Shown here piece after piece: positions 1-42,320 of a DNA stretch of 64,000 bases. A program made the translations under genes and the position numbers. Within the stretch, counting starts at the first letter, position 1. Each line of letters starts with the position of its first letter. The notes under the pieces are model-generated. The model made no database searches, was not told the origin of the DNA, and saw nothing but the letters and a program-made list of their open reading frames with translations. Origin of the DNA: Fratercula arctica (Eukaryota > Chordata > Aves > Charadriiformes > Alcidae); assembly GCA_947846985.1 (NCBI GenBank), contig CANTUZ010000005.1:1302001-1366000 (forward strand), read 5' to 3'.

Positions 1-1126
1 GAAAAACAAAAAGGCACCCTCTCTTGATGCACTAAAATTAGAATTTTTCTAAAAATTCTGTTTGTGGCCTTGTCCTAGAGGCAGTTGTCCTGGTGTGAGG
101 AAAGGAAGCTGATGTTCAGTGCATCAGCTTTGGATGCAGGAGGGTCTGGAGAGGTGTTCGGTGCCACATGCTGAAGAAGGGTTTAATGAATCCTGACTTA
201 CTTCTGTGCTCCTTGAGCTTTTCCTTCCATTCCCATTTTCCAACAGCCAGGTTCCCAGCACACTGCTGAGCAAATGTTCCTGTTCCACAAGCTGGTATTG
301 ATAAACTGCAAGCTCTTGGGGCGTTTTCTGGCTTTGCTGTTTTTTTTCCTGAGGATTATTTAGGATGCAGTAGATTTTTAACTGGTATCTTTTGTATAGC
401 AGAGTCGACACGTCCAAGTAATAGAGACCAATGACACACGTCTGGTCACGTCGTCTCGCTGGCAGCATTTCTGCTTTGCCCGGGGTGCCCGCAATTGTAG
501 AGAGAGCGAACAAGAGACTATGTGAGAGCAGCTTGAACACAGTCTCAAGAGGGTGGCCTTGTGCGGAGCGTGACAATGAAACAGTTGTGTAACGCGTAGA
601 AACTAGTCACCTCGTCTGCAAACAGGACGTTGGGCAGTTTGGATGTGAAAAATGGAAAAGGAGCTTCATGCTCTGTCCTCTGTTGTTGAAGAGCCTCTCC
701 CTGCAGTGACCGACAGCGATGCTGCGCAGTGAATGCTCACCCCTGTGTTACTGGGGAGGTTTTGGGGCGGTGAGTTTGATGGTTTGGGGGTTTGGAGCTG
801 TCACTCGGTGCTAACCAAGGCGGTGGGCTGCCCTGCGGCCGTTACTCTGCCCGGCACCACTTCCTTGGCGATGCTGATGGTCTGTGGGCTCAATTCTCCA
901 GTCAGGCCGGACCCGCGTAGCCCCAAGGAAGCCGTGAGCTCCTATGTCATTCCCGTTTGCCGCTGCTGTGCTGGCAGGGGAGCAGCGTCCCACGGGCAGG
1001 ACTGCTCAGCTCGGGCTGCTTGTTTGGAGGAAAAGGCGAGTGGCCGAGGCGCCCAGGCATGGCGTTGTTTCACATCATTTTAAGGTGGTGGGACATGGCA
1101 CCTGCTGACCCTGGGGATCTTTTCAG
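1..1126 (+). other. DRD4 intron 1 (partial), no exon seen
   Basis: I looked for the TM1-TM2 exon (asparagine of TM1, LAVAD of TM2) in all + strand frames and did not find it. This stretch is therefore taken as the right part of intron 1. No repeat or RNA gene is recognisable. Confidence 0.6.
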
Positions 1127-1239
1127 TTCCAGGGAGGCGTGTGGTCCCTCAGCACGGTGCTGTGCGATGCCCTGATGACCATGGACGTGATGCTGTGCAC
1201 GGCCTCCATCTTCAACCTCTGTGCTATCAGTGTGGATCG
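1127..1239 (+). CDS. DRD4: DRD4 coding exon 2 (TM3)
   Basis: Acceptor tttcag precedes 1127 and donor gtaagt begins at 1240. The exon is 113 nt, phase 0 in and 2 nt out, and encodes [20 protein letters not shown] and the rest of TM3 up to the split arginine codon of the DRF motif. Its length equals what I recall for human DRD4 exon 2. Confidence 0.95.
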
Positions 1240-3127
1240 GTAAGTGCCTTCCTCTTCCTCATGCCAGAGGAGGGAGCGCAGTGTCCTGGCATCAAGCTGC
1301 GTCCAGACATGCCCCTGCCAGGGTCCCATGCAGGGAGGCCAGACCCTGCTCCCCCCTAAGGAGGGTGTTCTGCCCTACCATCCTCCCCCGTCACCGGCTC
1401 TGTGTCCCATCAGTACCCTCGCGGTGGCCAAGCTGAAAGCACAGTTGTGTGACGAGGCCAGAGCTGTCCCTTCGGGTGCTCTTCTGAGGGGGGAGACTGG
1501 CTGTAGCCCAGGCCTTGGCTCTGTCAGTAAATTAACAGGGGGAAGGACAGCGGCAGTCAGCTTTGGGATCACTCGCTTATGTTACCAGTGGTGACGCCAC
1601 CATACTGGGACTGACTCACCTGGGGACTGTATTGGCAGGTTTATCGCTGTTTCAATCCCACTGAACTACAACCGGCGACAAATCGACCTGCGGCAGTTGA
1701 TCCTTATATCCACCACCTGGATATTCGCCTTTGCTGTAGCATCCCCAGTCATATTTGGCCTCAACAACGTCCCAAACCGGGACCCCAGCTTGTGTCAGCT
1801 GGAGGATGACAACTACATCGTGTACTCCTCCATCTGCTCCTTCTTCATCCCTTGCCCCGTCATGCTGGTGCTCTACTGCGCCATGTTCCAAGGACTCAAG
1901 CGCTGGGAAGAAGCCAGGAAAGCCAAGCTAAGGGGCAGCATCTACGGGGCCAACAGGAAGCTGTATCACCCCTCAACCTTCATTGAGCGAGGGCAGGCCG
2001 GACTGGAGGCAGAGGAGTGCAACCCTTACGCCCGCTCTGACCACCCTGGGGACTGTGTGATGAACAATGGCATCCAGACTGTCTCCTACCCACACCTCAA
2101 GTATCCCCAGCCAGGGCACGGTCGGAAGCGGGCCAAGATCAACGGCCGGGAGCGGAAGGCCATGCGGGTGCTGCCTGTCGTTGTCGGTGAGTAGCCGTCG
2201 GTGACGGCTGGGGAAGGGTGGGAGACGCGCTGCCTTGTCCTGCGGCAGGGCTCAGTCTGGCAGGACTGGGTTGAAGCTGGCAAAGTGAACACACGCTTTG
2301 CCAGCCCCTGCCAGGACCACACTGCCCAGGCACGGCTGCTCGGGCAGCGCTGAGAACCATGCCTTCTCCTTGCTGGAGGAGGCGAGGGTGAGGTAAAAGC
2401 CACCTCCCTCTTGTGCCACCTCCCCAGGGCCATGTCTTTGGTCCTCCTCCCTCTCTGTCACGTGTAAACTCACTTCAACACCCGCCCTCCCCTTGTTCCT
2501 GTGGAACAGCCTGGTTCGGGCTTAAGACCTGCCGTACCCACCTCTCATGGTGCGAGGAGGTTTATCCAGTGAAAATCTCAGTAGCCCTTTGGGCCAGAGT
2601 AGCGCCACCAAACACCACCCTTGGGACAGAACACCGTGTTTATAATCCAACCTTTTCTTCAAGGTAAACCTGTGACTCCCGATATCTTAAGTGCGAACCC
2701 AAAACAATACAAAACAGACTTTTCATCAACATTTAGGACGAGAAAGACATCCTAGATTTTTTTGTCCGGCCGTAAGCCCAGCTCCATGTGTCAGCACATC
2801 ATGTGCTGCCTTTTCCCTGGGCACTCTGAGCTGTCTCCATTCTTGTTTGGCCCAGGCTGCATTTCGTAACATCAACCCTTTGTAACATTCACATCGCTTT
2901 CTCTCTTCCGTGTCCTTCTGGCAGGTGCTTTCCTCTTCTGCTGGACACCTTTTTTTGTGGTCCACATTACCAGAGCTCTCTGCAAGTCCTGCGCGATTCC
3001 CACTCAAGTCACCAGCACTGTCACTTGGCTGGGTTACGTCAACAGTGCTCTCAACCCCATCATTTATACCGTTTTCAACGCGGAGTTCAGGAACTTCTTC
3101 CGCAAAGTCTTGCACCTCTTCTGCTGA
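1127..3127 (+). CDS. DRD4: Dopamine receptor D4, partial (3' three coding exons)
   Basis: This is a class A GPCR of the D2-like dopamine receptor group; the family couples to Gi at the plasma membrane. The spliced exons 1127-1239, 1639-2186 and 2925-3127 give 287 codons plus stop. Visible signatures, in numbering of this fragment, are the TM3 aspartate D20 (nt 1184-1186) that binds the amine, a DRF motif (D37-F39) in place of DRY, the extracellular loop 2 cysteine C90 opposite C13, the TM5 serines S101, S102 and S105, the TM6 CWTP motif (226-229) and the TM7 NPIIY motif. The protein ends in the short palmitoylation-type tail HLFC. Intracellular loop 3 (about residues 125-214) ends in the D4-typical [18 protein letters not shown]. 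It has no proline-rich 16-residue repeats, unlike mammalian D4. The exon encoding the N-terminus, TM1 and TM2 is not in the window. DRD2 and DRD3 are less likely because of the DRF motif, this exon layout and the DEAF1 neighbour. Confidence 0.96.
1639..2186 (+). CDS. DRD4: DRD4 coding exon 3 (TM4, TM5, loop 3)
   Basis: The acceptor is ttggcag and the donor gtgagt. The 548-nt exon encodes intracellular loop 2, TM4, extracellular loop 2 with its conserved Cys, TM5 with the SSxxS serine set, and the whole intracellular loop 3 up to VLPVVV. Phase closes with the flanking exons (2 nt in, 1 nt out). Confidence 0.95.
2925..3127 (+). CDS. DRD4: DRD4 last coding exon (TM6-TM7)
   Basis: The acceptor is tctggcag. 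The 203-nt exon encodes [14 protein letters not shown] (TM6), then [17 protein letters not shown] (TM7) and the helix-8 tail ending FC before a TGA stop at 3125-3127. Confidence 0.96.
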
Positions 3128-3181
3128 GCCTGCCGGAACTGGCGGGGAGAAGGAACGACAGGCTATTTTTTTGTATAGTTC

Positions 3182-3187
3182 ATTAAA
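3182..3187 (+). terminator. DRD4 poly(A) signal candidate
   Basis: ATTAAA lies 55 nt after the DRD4 stop codon and is followed by a T/G-rich stretch (tctgctgtctttgttgggg). It would give a very short 3' UTR. A more distal site is possible. Confidence 0.5.
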
Positions 3188-3189
3188 GA

Positions 3190-6100
3190 TCTATTTCTGC
3201 CTACGTCTGCTGTCTTTGTTGGGGAAGAGGGGAGATGGCACTACAGGATGCTGGTTCCCAGCTCTTTGTACTCAGGAGTTACAGGTGAGTACCAGTAGAT
3301 ACAGCTCGGGGACTCTCCCCATTGGAAATTGCAGGTGTAGCTGCTTTTGTAACACTTGGAGCTTGACCTAAGCGGCGAGAGACGCCACAGGACAGCAGGG
3401 ACGGTTCTCAGAACAGCTCTTCCTTTGCATTTAGGTGGTTGGTCTGGTTTAGGCTTCTCTTAGCTGGCGCTAAGCAAAGCGAAACACCCCTCATCCCTGT
3501 CGCGATCCAGGGAGGCAGGAGAGCGCTGAAGCAGCTGCTGTGGCCCTGAGAGTCGTGGACAAATTCCCTGCTCTCACCTCTGCACGGGGAGAATCCTCCC
3601 AGCTCCGGCTTGAGACTGAAGGAGCCCTCCCTTACCGCAGCCCAGCCTGGCAACGGCCCAGTTCCACCAGCTCCATAGGATTTAAACCATGGCGACAAAC
3701 CCAAGCTCCTGAGTGCAGAGCAGAATTGTGCCCTGCTGCACGCTAGGACACAGCGAGTGGCTGTGCTCGGAGCTGGAGCTGCCTCCTTCACCCCAGGAAA
3801 GAAACTCCCCCAGGGGGTGCAGGAAAAGGCATATGCGGTACTTCAGCCCTCTTCAGCCCGCTCTGGTTCAGAAGTGGCTCTGGGCAGAGCGTTAGCCTGG
3901 CACACACAGACTGACGAGGATCATAAATTACATATTTTTTGCATCACTTTACTCCCAAGCCCGGCTGTCCTGGAGCAGGGCCCCAGCAGCTGCCTGAGCT
4001 GCCTTCAGCTGGCCCTGGGCCCGCCCCAGACTCTGGCTGCTGGGCGGCATTACAGGGCTGTGAGTAACGTGGGCAGAGGTCTGGGGGGAAAAAAGGCTGT
4101 TAAGCCAATTTCCCAGATGTTCACGTGCCAGGTGAGGGTTTATCTACCTGTGCAATCTCCTTCCCCTTTCCCCGTGATAATTTTAAATGCAAAGACTGAT
4201 TTTAGTCATGTTTATCAAGAGAACATTAAGATCCTACAAAAAAAACCAACAACCGACCAAACACAACAGCCCTGTCCAGTATTCCTGACCCCCACGGAGA
4301 CAGAAATGCCCAAATTTGGCCAAGACCTGGAGAAATCTAAAGTAAAGTAGCTGCTGTGGGGCAGCACCGCTCTGTGACCCCATGGCTCGAAGTGCAGTGG
4401 CCTTTCCCAGCGCCCTGGAACGAGACGCATGGCTGGGCTGAGGAGAGACCCGAGCACAGCTCAGGGCTCGCGGCCGCCTCACTCGGTACCGGCTGACAAA
4501 CCAGCCTTCTCCCCCTGCGAACTGTTGTACCTTCCCTGCTTGGGAACGGCGACGGGTCGCGCTGAGGCTGCTGGGGCACAGGGCACGCAGGGCTAGCGAG
4601 GAGGAGAGCCCTGAGGTCCCCGTCAGAGTGCACGGAATGCAGGAATTTTACCTTTACCCACCTGAAGGCACAATGATGTTATTGCTCGGTCTCCAGAATT
4701 CCTTATCAAGCTGTACAATACTGCCAGGAACCATTTCCAGCCTGCAGGAAAAGAAATCCATCATGCCTGTGGGTAAACCTGAGCGCAGTGACACCAAGGG
4801 TGGCCAGAGGGAGCCGGCAACACTGGGCTCTGAGGCTGAGAAGGGGAGAAAATTATTATTGCAGAAACCAGGACTCTGCTCGGTGAGGATTCGTGTATAG
4901 GGCTGTTGCTTTCCAAGCAGTAATTTGTTTGCTTAGAAACAAAAGGAAGAAAGTGCTGCAGGGAGGTCTGAAGCTTTTCTTTGACTGAGAGTAACAACTG
5001 CTCCATCAGTTTGTCATCGACAAATAAGCACGCTGAATTCCCAGGGATTGTACTGTCAATGTTGGAGTTCTGTAGTTTGTCCCTGTGTTGGGGCGCAGCT
5101 GCCTGGGCTCCGATGGGCAGCTCCCCGAGCGCTTTAATTACAGCTGAGTCACACCTACAGTTCCTTCGTCTAGGAAAGTTGCCCCACTCTCTTCCAAATA
5201 TTTTTTCCCTTAAAAGGTGCGGTAAAGCCAGAATTCAGCCAGTACCCACAGCTCAGCTACACTCAGCCACAAGCTGTTAATAAGGACCACGAGGACTCTG
5301 TGTTTGTGTGTCCCCCAGCCAGGGACAAAGCAGGAGACCCGGCAAGCTCCGGTACCTGCCATCTCAGCTCACTCCTTCCCGCAGCTGCACTTGTCCTTCA
5401 GTCCACGCAGAGCTCGGCTTCTCAACCCGGCAGCACCCCACGGCAACGGCTCTCTCTGGAGAAGAGAGCCAAGGTGAGCCAAAGGGGGAAGCGACAGAGA
5501 TATTTTCCAGCTGAAACCTGTGTTTGACATTGGAAGTGCAGCTTTAGCGCTCCAAAGCTGCCACTTCAGAGCCAACCTTCGCTGCGTTCTAATGCGAGGC
5601 TAATTCTAACGCTGCTGTCGGTTATTTGGGGAGCGACTCAAGCACGGACTTGCTACACTGCGACTCAGCCTTCTCTGAGCACGGCCCCTCTGCTCGCGGA
5701 CACTGAGCGGGGCTGGGTCCGGCGCAGCAGCACCGCTCGCTGCTCGCTCTGCCCGGCCCGGCCCAGCGATGGCTGAAGGACCAGCTGAGGATCTGGTGCA
5801 CACACAGACCTGCACCGCGGCGCCGCCATGCCGAGAGCTTGGCATCTGCCAGGGCAGGGCGCCGGAAACAAACGGGTGGTGCAGCCCAACAGCAGCGCGA
5901 GGTGTTCGACATCCTGCGCTGTTCGTTGAGTCAGAACCTTAATGGGCAACAGATGGAGGCAAGAAACCCTGTAAATGAGCTGTATTACCGCAGGCTCAAT
6001 TAAGGCTGTCTTTGCAATTAACTAATTGTCTTTAAGCTTTAGAAAACAGGCAATCGTAATTTAACAGTGTGAGAAGAAATGATTACAAATACTGACGTGT

Positions 6101-7345
6101 TACGCTGGGAAGCAGGAGTGAGCGTTTTGCTGTGGGCATCTAAGGAGTTGCCTGTTCTTTCCTTCCCGGGAGTTTCAGATGGGTAATTTCTGGTCTCACC
6201 CTGCCTCAGTTGGTGCTTGGCTTTCCGTTAGAGACCCGTTTCCTTCAGAGGAGGCCGGCACGCTGCCGCCTCCCCTCTGCCGACGCCAACTCCTCGCCCT
6301 CCGTGGGCGGCAGTCCCTCCCATGGTGATGCTGCCTGCCCTGCCCACGGAGCTCCGCATCAGGAGGAGTAACTTTTCCAGTTAAACAGCCAGAAAGCGAC
6401 ACCCACCAACTGCCACCGACCTGTGCGGGAGCCTTGTCACCCGCCCTCCACGGCAAGTCCCCTCTGCTGCCTCTCAGCAGTGGGTGCTGCGGGCAAAGCC
6501 TCCGCGGGCTCTTCTGCGGGGAGATCTCAGCACTGAGAGGATAAACCAGCTCCGTCTCCTCGTAGCACACGGAGCGTAACGTAACAAGACCTTTCAGATT
6601 CACGGAGGAAGGAATGGACTTATCAGAAACTGCGGGTGTAAGACTTGAGTATTTTCCATCATGGTTTTCTCTATTACTGCTTTCCTGCAACTCTGGATAG
6701 AAGTTTCTCCTTTTGACAGTGTTTATGATGCTGGATTGGTCACTGCGATTCAGAGAAGTGGAAGCTAAACAATAGCCCTCCTCGCCCACCAACGCTAAAT
6801 CCCAGCGAATAACCAGACAGGACAAGTAACGCCTCACAGTTTTTGTGCCCGAGGCTAAAAAAACCCAACAACCAGAGGTGTGCGCGTCTACTGAGACTCC
6901 TCCAGCCTGGGCTATTAATCTTCAAACGCAAATAAAGGCGCCTAATTAGCCTAAATTATTAAGTACATTAATAATTAAATGATTTTGTTGCAGTGAATGA
7001 AGCAAATACCTTCCTAATGCTCACCACTTCTTTAATTAGCAGCTACTAAAAGGCAATGACAGCCAGCGCTCTACGAACATGCTCTCACTTTGGCTTTGAT
7101 CAGCTCCGATGTGGGCCAGATGGCCGCTCCGAGCCACAGCCGCGGCACGGCACACGCGAGCCCGCCCTTCCCTGCTGAACAGTCACGTCCCAGCCGCCAC
7201 CTACGGAGACAGAGAGCAGAGACACGCGTGTGAAACCGCAGCTGGAGCTGCACCAAGTCCCCGCAGCCGCGCTGCAGCCCGTTCATCAGTACGGCAAAGT
7301 GCTGCCGCGGGAATGAAACAGTGCCGCCGGGCATGCTCATGATTT
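3190..7345. other. Intergenic region between convergent DRD4 and DEAF1
   Basis: The 3' ends of DRD4 (+) and DEAF1 (-) face each other across about 4.1 kb. No coding exon is recognisable. The only standing feature is a CpG-dense patch near 5634-5930. AT-rich unique sequence occupies about 5940-7050. Confidence 0.6.
5634..5930. promoter_or_regulatory. Orphan CpG island between gene tails
   Basis: About 25 CpG dinucleotides fall in roughly 300 bp, far above the flanks. An ATG at 5769 opens a 57-codon frame ending at 5942 (+ strand) with no recognisable product. It could be an unmapped promoter, an enhancer, or a GC-rich relic. The function is inference. Confidence 0.35.
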
Positions 7346-7353
7346 CACCGCAT

Positions 7354-7359
7354 TTTATT
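7354..7359 (-). terminator. DEAF1 poly(A) signal candidate
   Basis: TTTATT on + reads AATAAA on the minus strand, about 590 nt beyond the stop. It is the first canonical signal I see in 7360-7947, so the 3' UTR would be about 0.6 kb. Confidence 0.6.
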
Positions 7360-7947
7360 TAACAACGTGTTATTTTTTACTTATATTTAAGTGCAGAAGC
7401 TCCAATGTGTTCCAAATTTGCCCAGCACAGAGGGAACACAGGGGTGAAAAAAAAAAGTCCTTCTAATGTCAAACTTAAGAACTTGTACTGGCTTTTTCAA
7501 GGCAATTAAATAAACGAAATGAAGGTTCGTTTCTTTTTTCAAACGAGAGGTAGGGAGGCACAGGGAGAAGGAAACACTGGCAAATCTCATTGCAGCACCT
7601 GCTTTAGATCCATCTCAGAGAGATGAGGAGATCGCTGTAATCCACATGGTGGAGGTTCCAGTCTGGCACAGTCAAAGCTTCCTTAAGCCGAAGGTGGCTC
7701 CCAGCTGCTCGGCTGCAGTTTGGTGGGGTTTGTTTTTTCCAGATGAGGTTTTCACAGTCTCTGTATTACTCAAAGCTTTTGGGAGAGGATCGGGAGTTGG
7801 CAAGTGCTGTCACAGTATCAAAGAGTCTTTCAAAAATGAGTTCGCTAGAGGGAAGAGTGTGGTTTGTTAAGGGCAGACCGTTCGCGCTGGGTCGCCGATC
7901 CAGCCGGCCGCACCACGTTGCTCATGAACGGTTAGAGGTAGGTGTGC

Positions 7948-32190
<24,243 letters not shown>

Positions 32191-32875
32191 CCGAGGCGGG
32201 CGGACGGTCAACCCGGGGGTAGCCGAGCCCGCCCGAGCGGGCCCCGACGCCGGCCGCTTCCGGGGGTCCCGCTGAGGAGGGTCCCGTGGGGGGGGAACGC
32301 GGTTCTCCGAGGTCACTCGAGCGCTTTTGGGCGGGCGGCCGAGCGGTGCCGAGCTGTCCCGAGCGCTTCCGAAGGTGTTTCCCGGGCGGAATCGAGCGTT
32401 TCCGAACCGTTTCCGATGGTGCCCGAAGTGTACCGAGTCCTTGCAGGCCTCGTCCGATGGTTTCCCCGCCGGCTGGCCAATCCCGAGGCGGGAGGCGGCC
32501 GAGCCGAGCCCGCCGGAACGCGGCCCGAAGCGGTACCTGACAGATCGGGCGGCGAGCCCGAGCCCGCCCGAGCGGCGCCGAGTCCCCGAAGCGGCCCGGC
32601 CCGGCGGGTCGAAGAATCCCGAGCTCGTTCGAGTCTTTTTCCGATCGCGCCCGAAGGCGGCTGAAGCGGGCGCGAGGGGAGCCGAGCGGTGCCGAGTCCG
32701 CTACGATCACGCCCGAATTCCCTTTCGTCGGCCCGAACGGGCAGAGCCCGAATCTGCCCGAAAGGGGCCGAACCGGGCCGAGCGCTCCGATCGCACCCGA
32801 AGGCGGAGGGGAGGGAGGGGCCGCCCCGCAAAGGCTGCCGGGACGCTGGAGGACCGACGGGGGCGGGGCGTCAAG
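32191..32875. promoter_or_regulatory. Bidirectional DEAF1/TMEM80 promoter with TTCG-motif array
   Basis: Only 685 bp separate the two start codons, so transcription starts of both genes must lie here or close by. Between 32369 and 32801 the + strand carries about 12 CCGAA pentamers (reverse complement TTCGG), a TCGAA at 32609 and two forward TTCG at 32628 and 32724. It also carries several TTTCCG. These are the core half-sites reported for DEAF1. The 16-mer gccgagcggtgccgag occurs at 32338 and 32681. Autoregulation is inference. Confidence 0.75.
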
Positions 32876-40042
<7,167 letters not shown>

Positions 40043-41000
40043 ACCCTAGCAGTTGTCTACACGTTTTCAACGCATTTTGTCGATAAGGAGTGGGTTTATA
40101 TTTCAAATATTTAATTATTTTGCATATAAAAATCCTGTAAAACTCTCCTCTGTACAAATTTTTGAGGGGAGATCTCCTCAAATGGTAGGTAGAATACCCT
40201 GTCTAGCAGCTGTGTTTTGCTGTCTCATCACTCAGCTTATTTACAGGCAAAGGCAAGAGATGATTCAGCAAAACCGCTTAATGCTCTGGTATTCATCAAG
40301 AACCGACACCAGACGTTCATTCCCAACACAGAACAGTAGCCAGCGCGTGGTCTGGCTGCATGCTGTTGGGACGATGTGAGTTTTCACGGCATCGCAGCAA
40401 CGTCCAACCAAAGTGACACAGAAATGAATGAGGCCAATGCGCGCGCACTCATTTCTGCCGTGCCACAGACATGTTCCTGTTCGAGGGCACAGCTTCTCTT
40501 CTGCTCTCATTTGTCTTCTCAGCCCCCAGTGGTAATTTCCCTGACGTTAGTAGGGCAGTACCTGATTTATCCCAGTGGGAGAGAGTTGAATTGAGTTTTG
40601 CACATCCCCGGAGAGCTGAGCGGCACGGTTTGGGCAGCTGGTTCTCACTGATGCAGAGGCCAAAGGCAGAAGTGTGGGACTACGTTTGTTTGAGTAGGGC
40701 GGCCTTAAGATGAGTGTAAACATTCACCATCCACTCACCCTTCTGTCCTATTTAAGAGTCCAACAGAATGTTGTCAGATGTATTTCTATTTGGTGTTAAA
40801 TGTGTTTATCTCCATGATTCTGTAAAAATGACTACATTCAAGCCTTGTCTTTTAAATGAAAAACTATGTGCAATTTCAGATTTTTTTTTTACTGTATCAA
40901 AAATACATTTGTATTAATGTAAAGCTTGGGGAATTTGCTTGGGGTTTTGTACAAGCAGGTTTTATATTCAGAATTTCCTATTTTTGTATTTATTTATTCA

Positions 41001-41006
41001 AATAAA
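41001..41006 (+). terminator. TMEM80 poly(A) signal
   Basis: AATAAA in ttcaaataaataatgtttta, about 960 nt after the stop, preceded by a U-rich 3' UTR (tttttttttactg; tttgtatttatttattc). Confidence 0.7.
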
Positions 41007-41835
41007 TAATGTTTTAGATCTAAGAAGCATTTGAAGTGCAGAGCATCTTCTTCAGACCCTAGGCTCCAGCTGAGCTGCACAAAGGAAGGCTGGGGCGAGC
41101 CTGGATGTGTGCAAACGACTCTCCTGATCCTGCTGCTGCTGCTCTACGTGGGCCGTGCTCCTGCGCGGGGAAAGAGCACCAAGGTCTGTGCTTATTGCCA
41201 CTCGCCAGGGGCTGAAAGTAGAGCGTGGGGGCCCTGTACCACCTCAGCCCCACTCTGTTACCCTTCCAGTGGGGGTAGGAGGGAACAGAAGATGCAGAAG
41301 TGCCTGTGGAAGGGCCCAGTTCCGTCCCTCGGTCATACCCGAGGCCAGGTGACACCGGCATCTGTCCACGTTACACCACCCGGCAGCCGGAATCCAAACA
41401 CTGACACCGGCAGGAATCCCCTCAGGGCAGATTCCGGGAAGTCAGAGGCACAACCAGCCCTTTGTCGGTGGGAGGCTGCACCCGCGAAGGCGAGGTGAAC
41501 GCAGCACAACTGGGCGCTACGGAGCAGCCAGGAAATTGAACGACCAAATGCTTCTGTGCTTAATCTGCGTGAATCAAACACCCGCCCATTTGTCCTGCCA
41601 GATTTGCTTGGCATAATGGAACGTGCTCATCACGTGTGACCAGGAGTGACAAACATTCCGAGCTCTATCTACCCTGTTAATGACGAATGCATACCAAGCA
41701 AAACCCCTTTCCGTATGCGTACAAATAAAAGCACATTTTTTTCCTGGTATTTACACCCGCCCTACACAAAGGTCTGGCAATAGAACATCTGACGGGTTAT
41801 AAAGGAAATATCGCAAAGCGGAAATTTTTTTTTAC

Positions 41836-41927
41836 CTGAATGTAGGTGCTACGGCAGACGGGGTCACACACGTTAACTTCAAATTGCAGCCTCCGCACTT
41901 TACCTTCCTTCCTTCTCATGGTGCTCA
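41836..41927 (-). other. Exon-like open segment of unknown product
   Basis: On the minus strand, acceptor TTTGTTTTGTTTGTAG precedes a 92-nt segment and donor CAG|GTAAAA follows it. One frame is open throughout: (x)STMRRKEGKVRRLQFEVN then VCDPVCRSTYIQ, with an ATG in context CACCATGA. I do not recognise the peptide, and no partner exon was found. It may be chance. Confidence 0.2.
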
Positions 41928-42292
41928 CTACAAACAAAACAAATACCAAATATTAGCACAACTGGCGGCAGCAGAGACCCAGGGTGTAGATTCGGGAGAC
42001 ACTAGTGAAGCCAGCGGAAGGTGTTCCTACCCCGAGGTGCCCGACCCCACCGGGGACCAGCACCCCTCAGCTACAGCCTGACAACCAGTTGTGATGCTGT
42101 GCCATCAAACCGCATCCCTGGCCCGATCCACACGGAAAACAGCCCTCAAAAATGGTTCTGATGAAGGTGTTAATTAGGTGGCGGCTGCCACGTTTCTGCC
42201 TGTCCCCACAGCACAGTACGAGATCGGGACAGTCTGCTGGGCCACACCGGGTAAAGCAGCCTCCTCCCCCAGCTCCATAAAACAGTGGGTTT

Positions 42293-42320
42293 TATACATA
42301 TATATATATATATATATATA
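42293..42320. repeat. (TA)n microsatellite
   Basis: About thirteen uninterrupted TA units after acatata. Confidence 0.95.
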
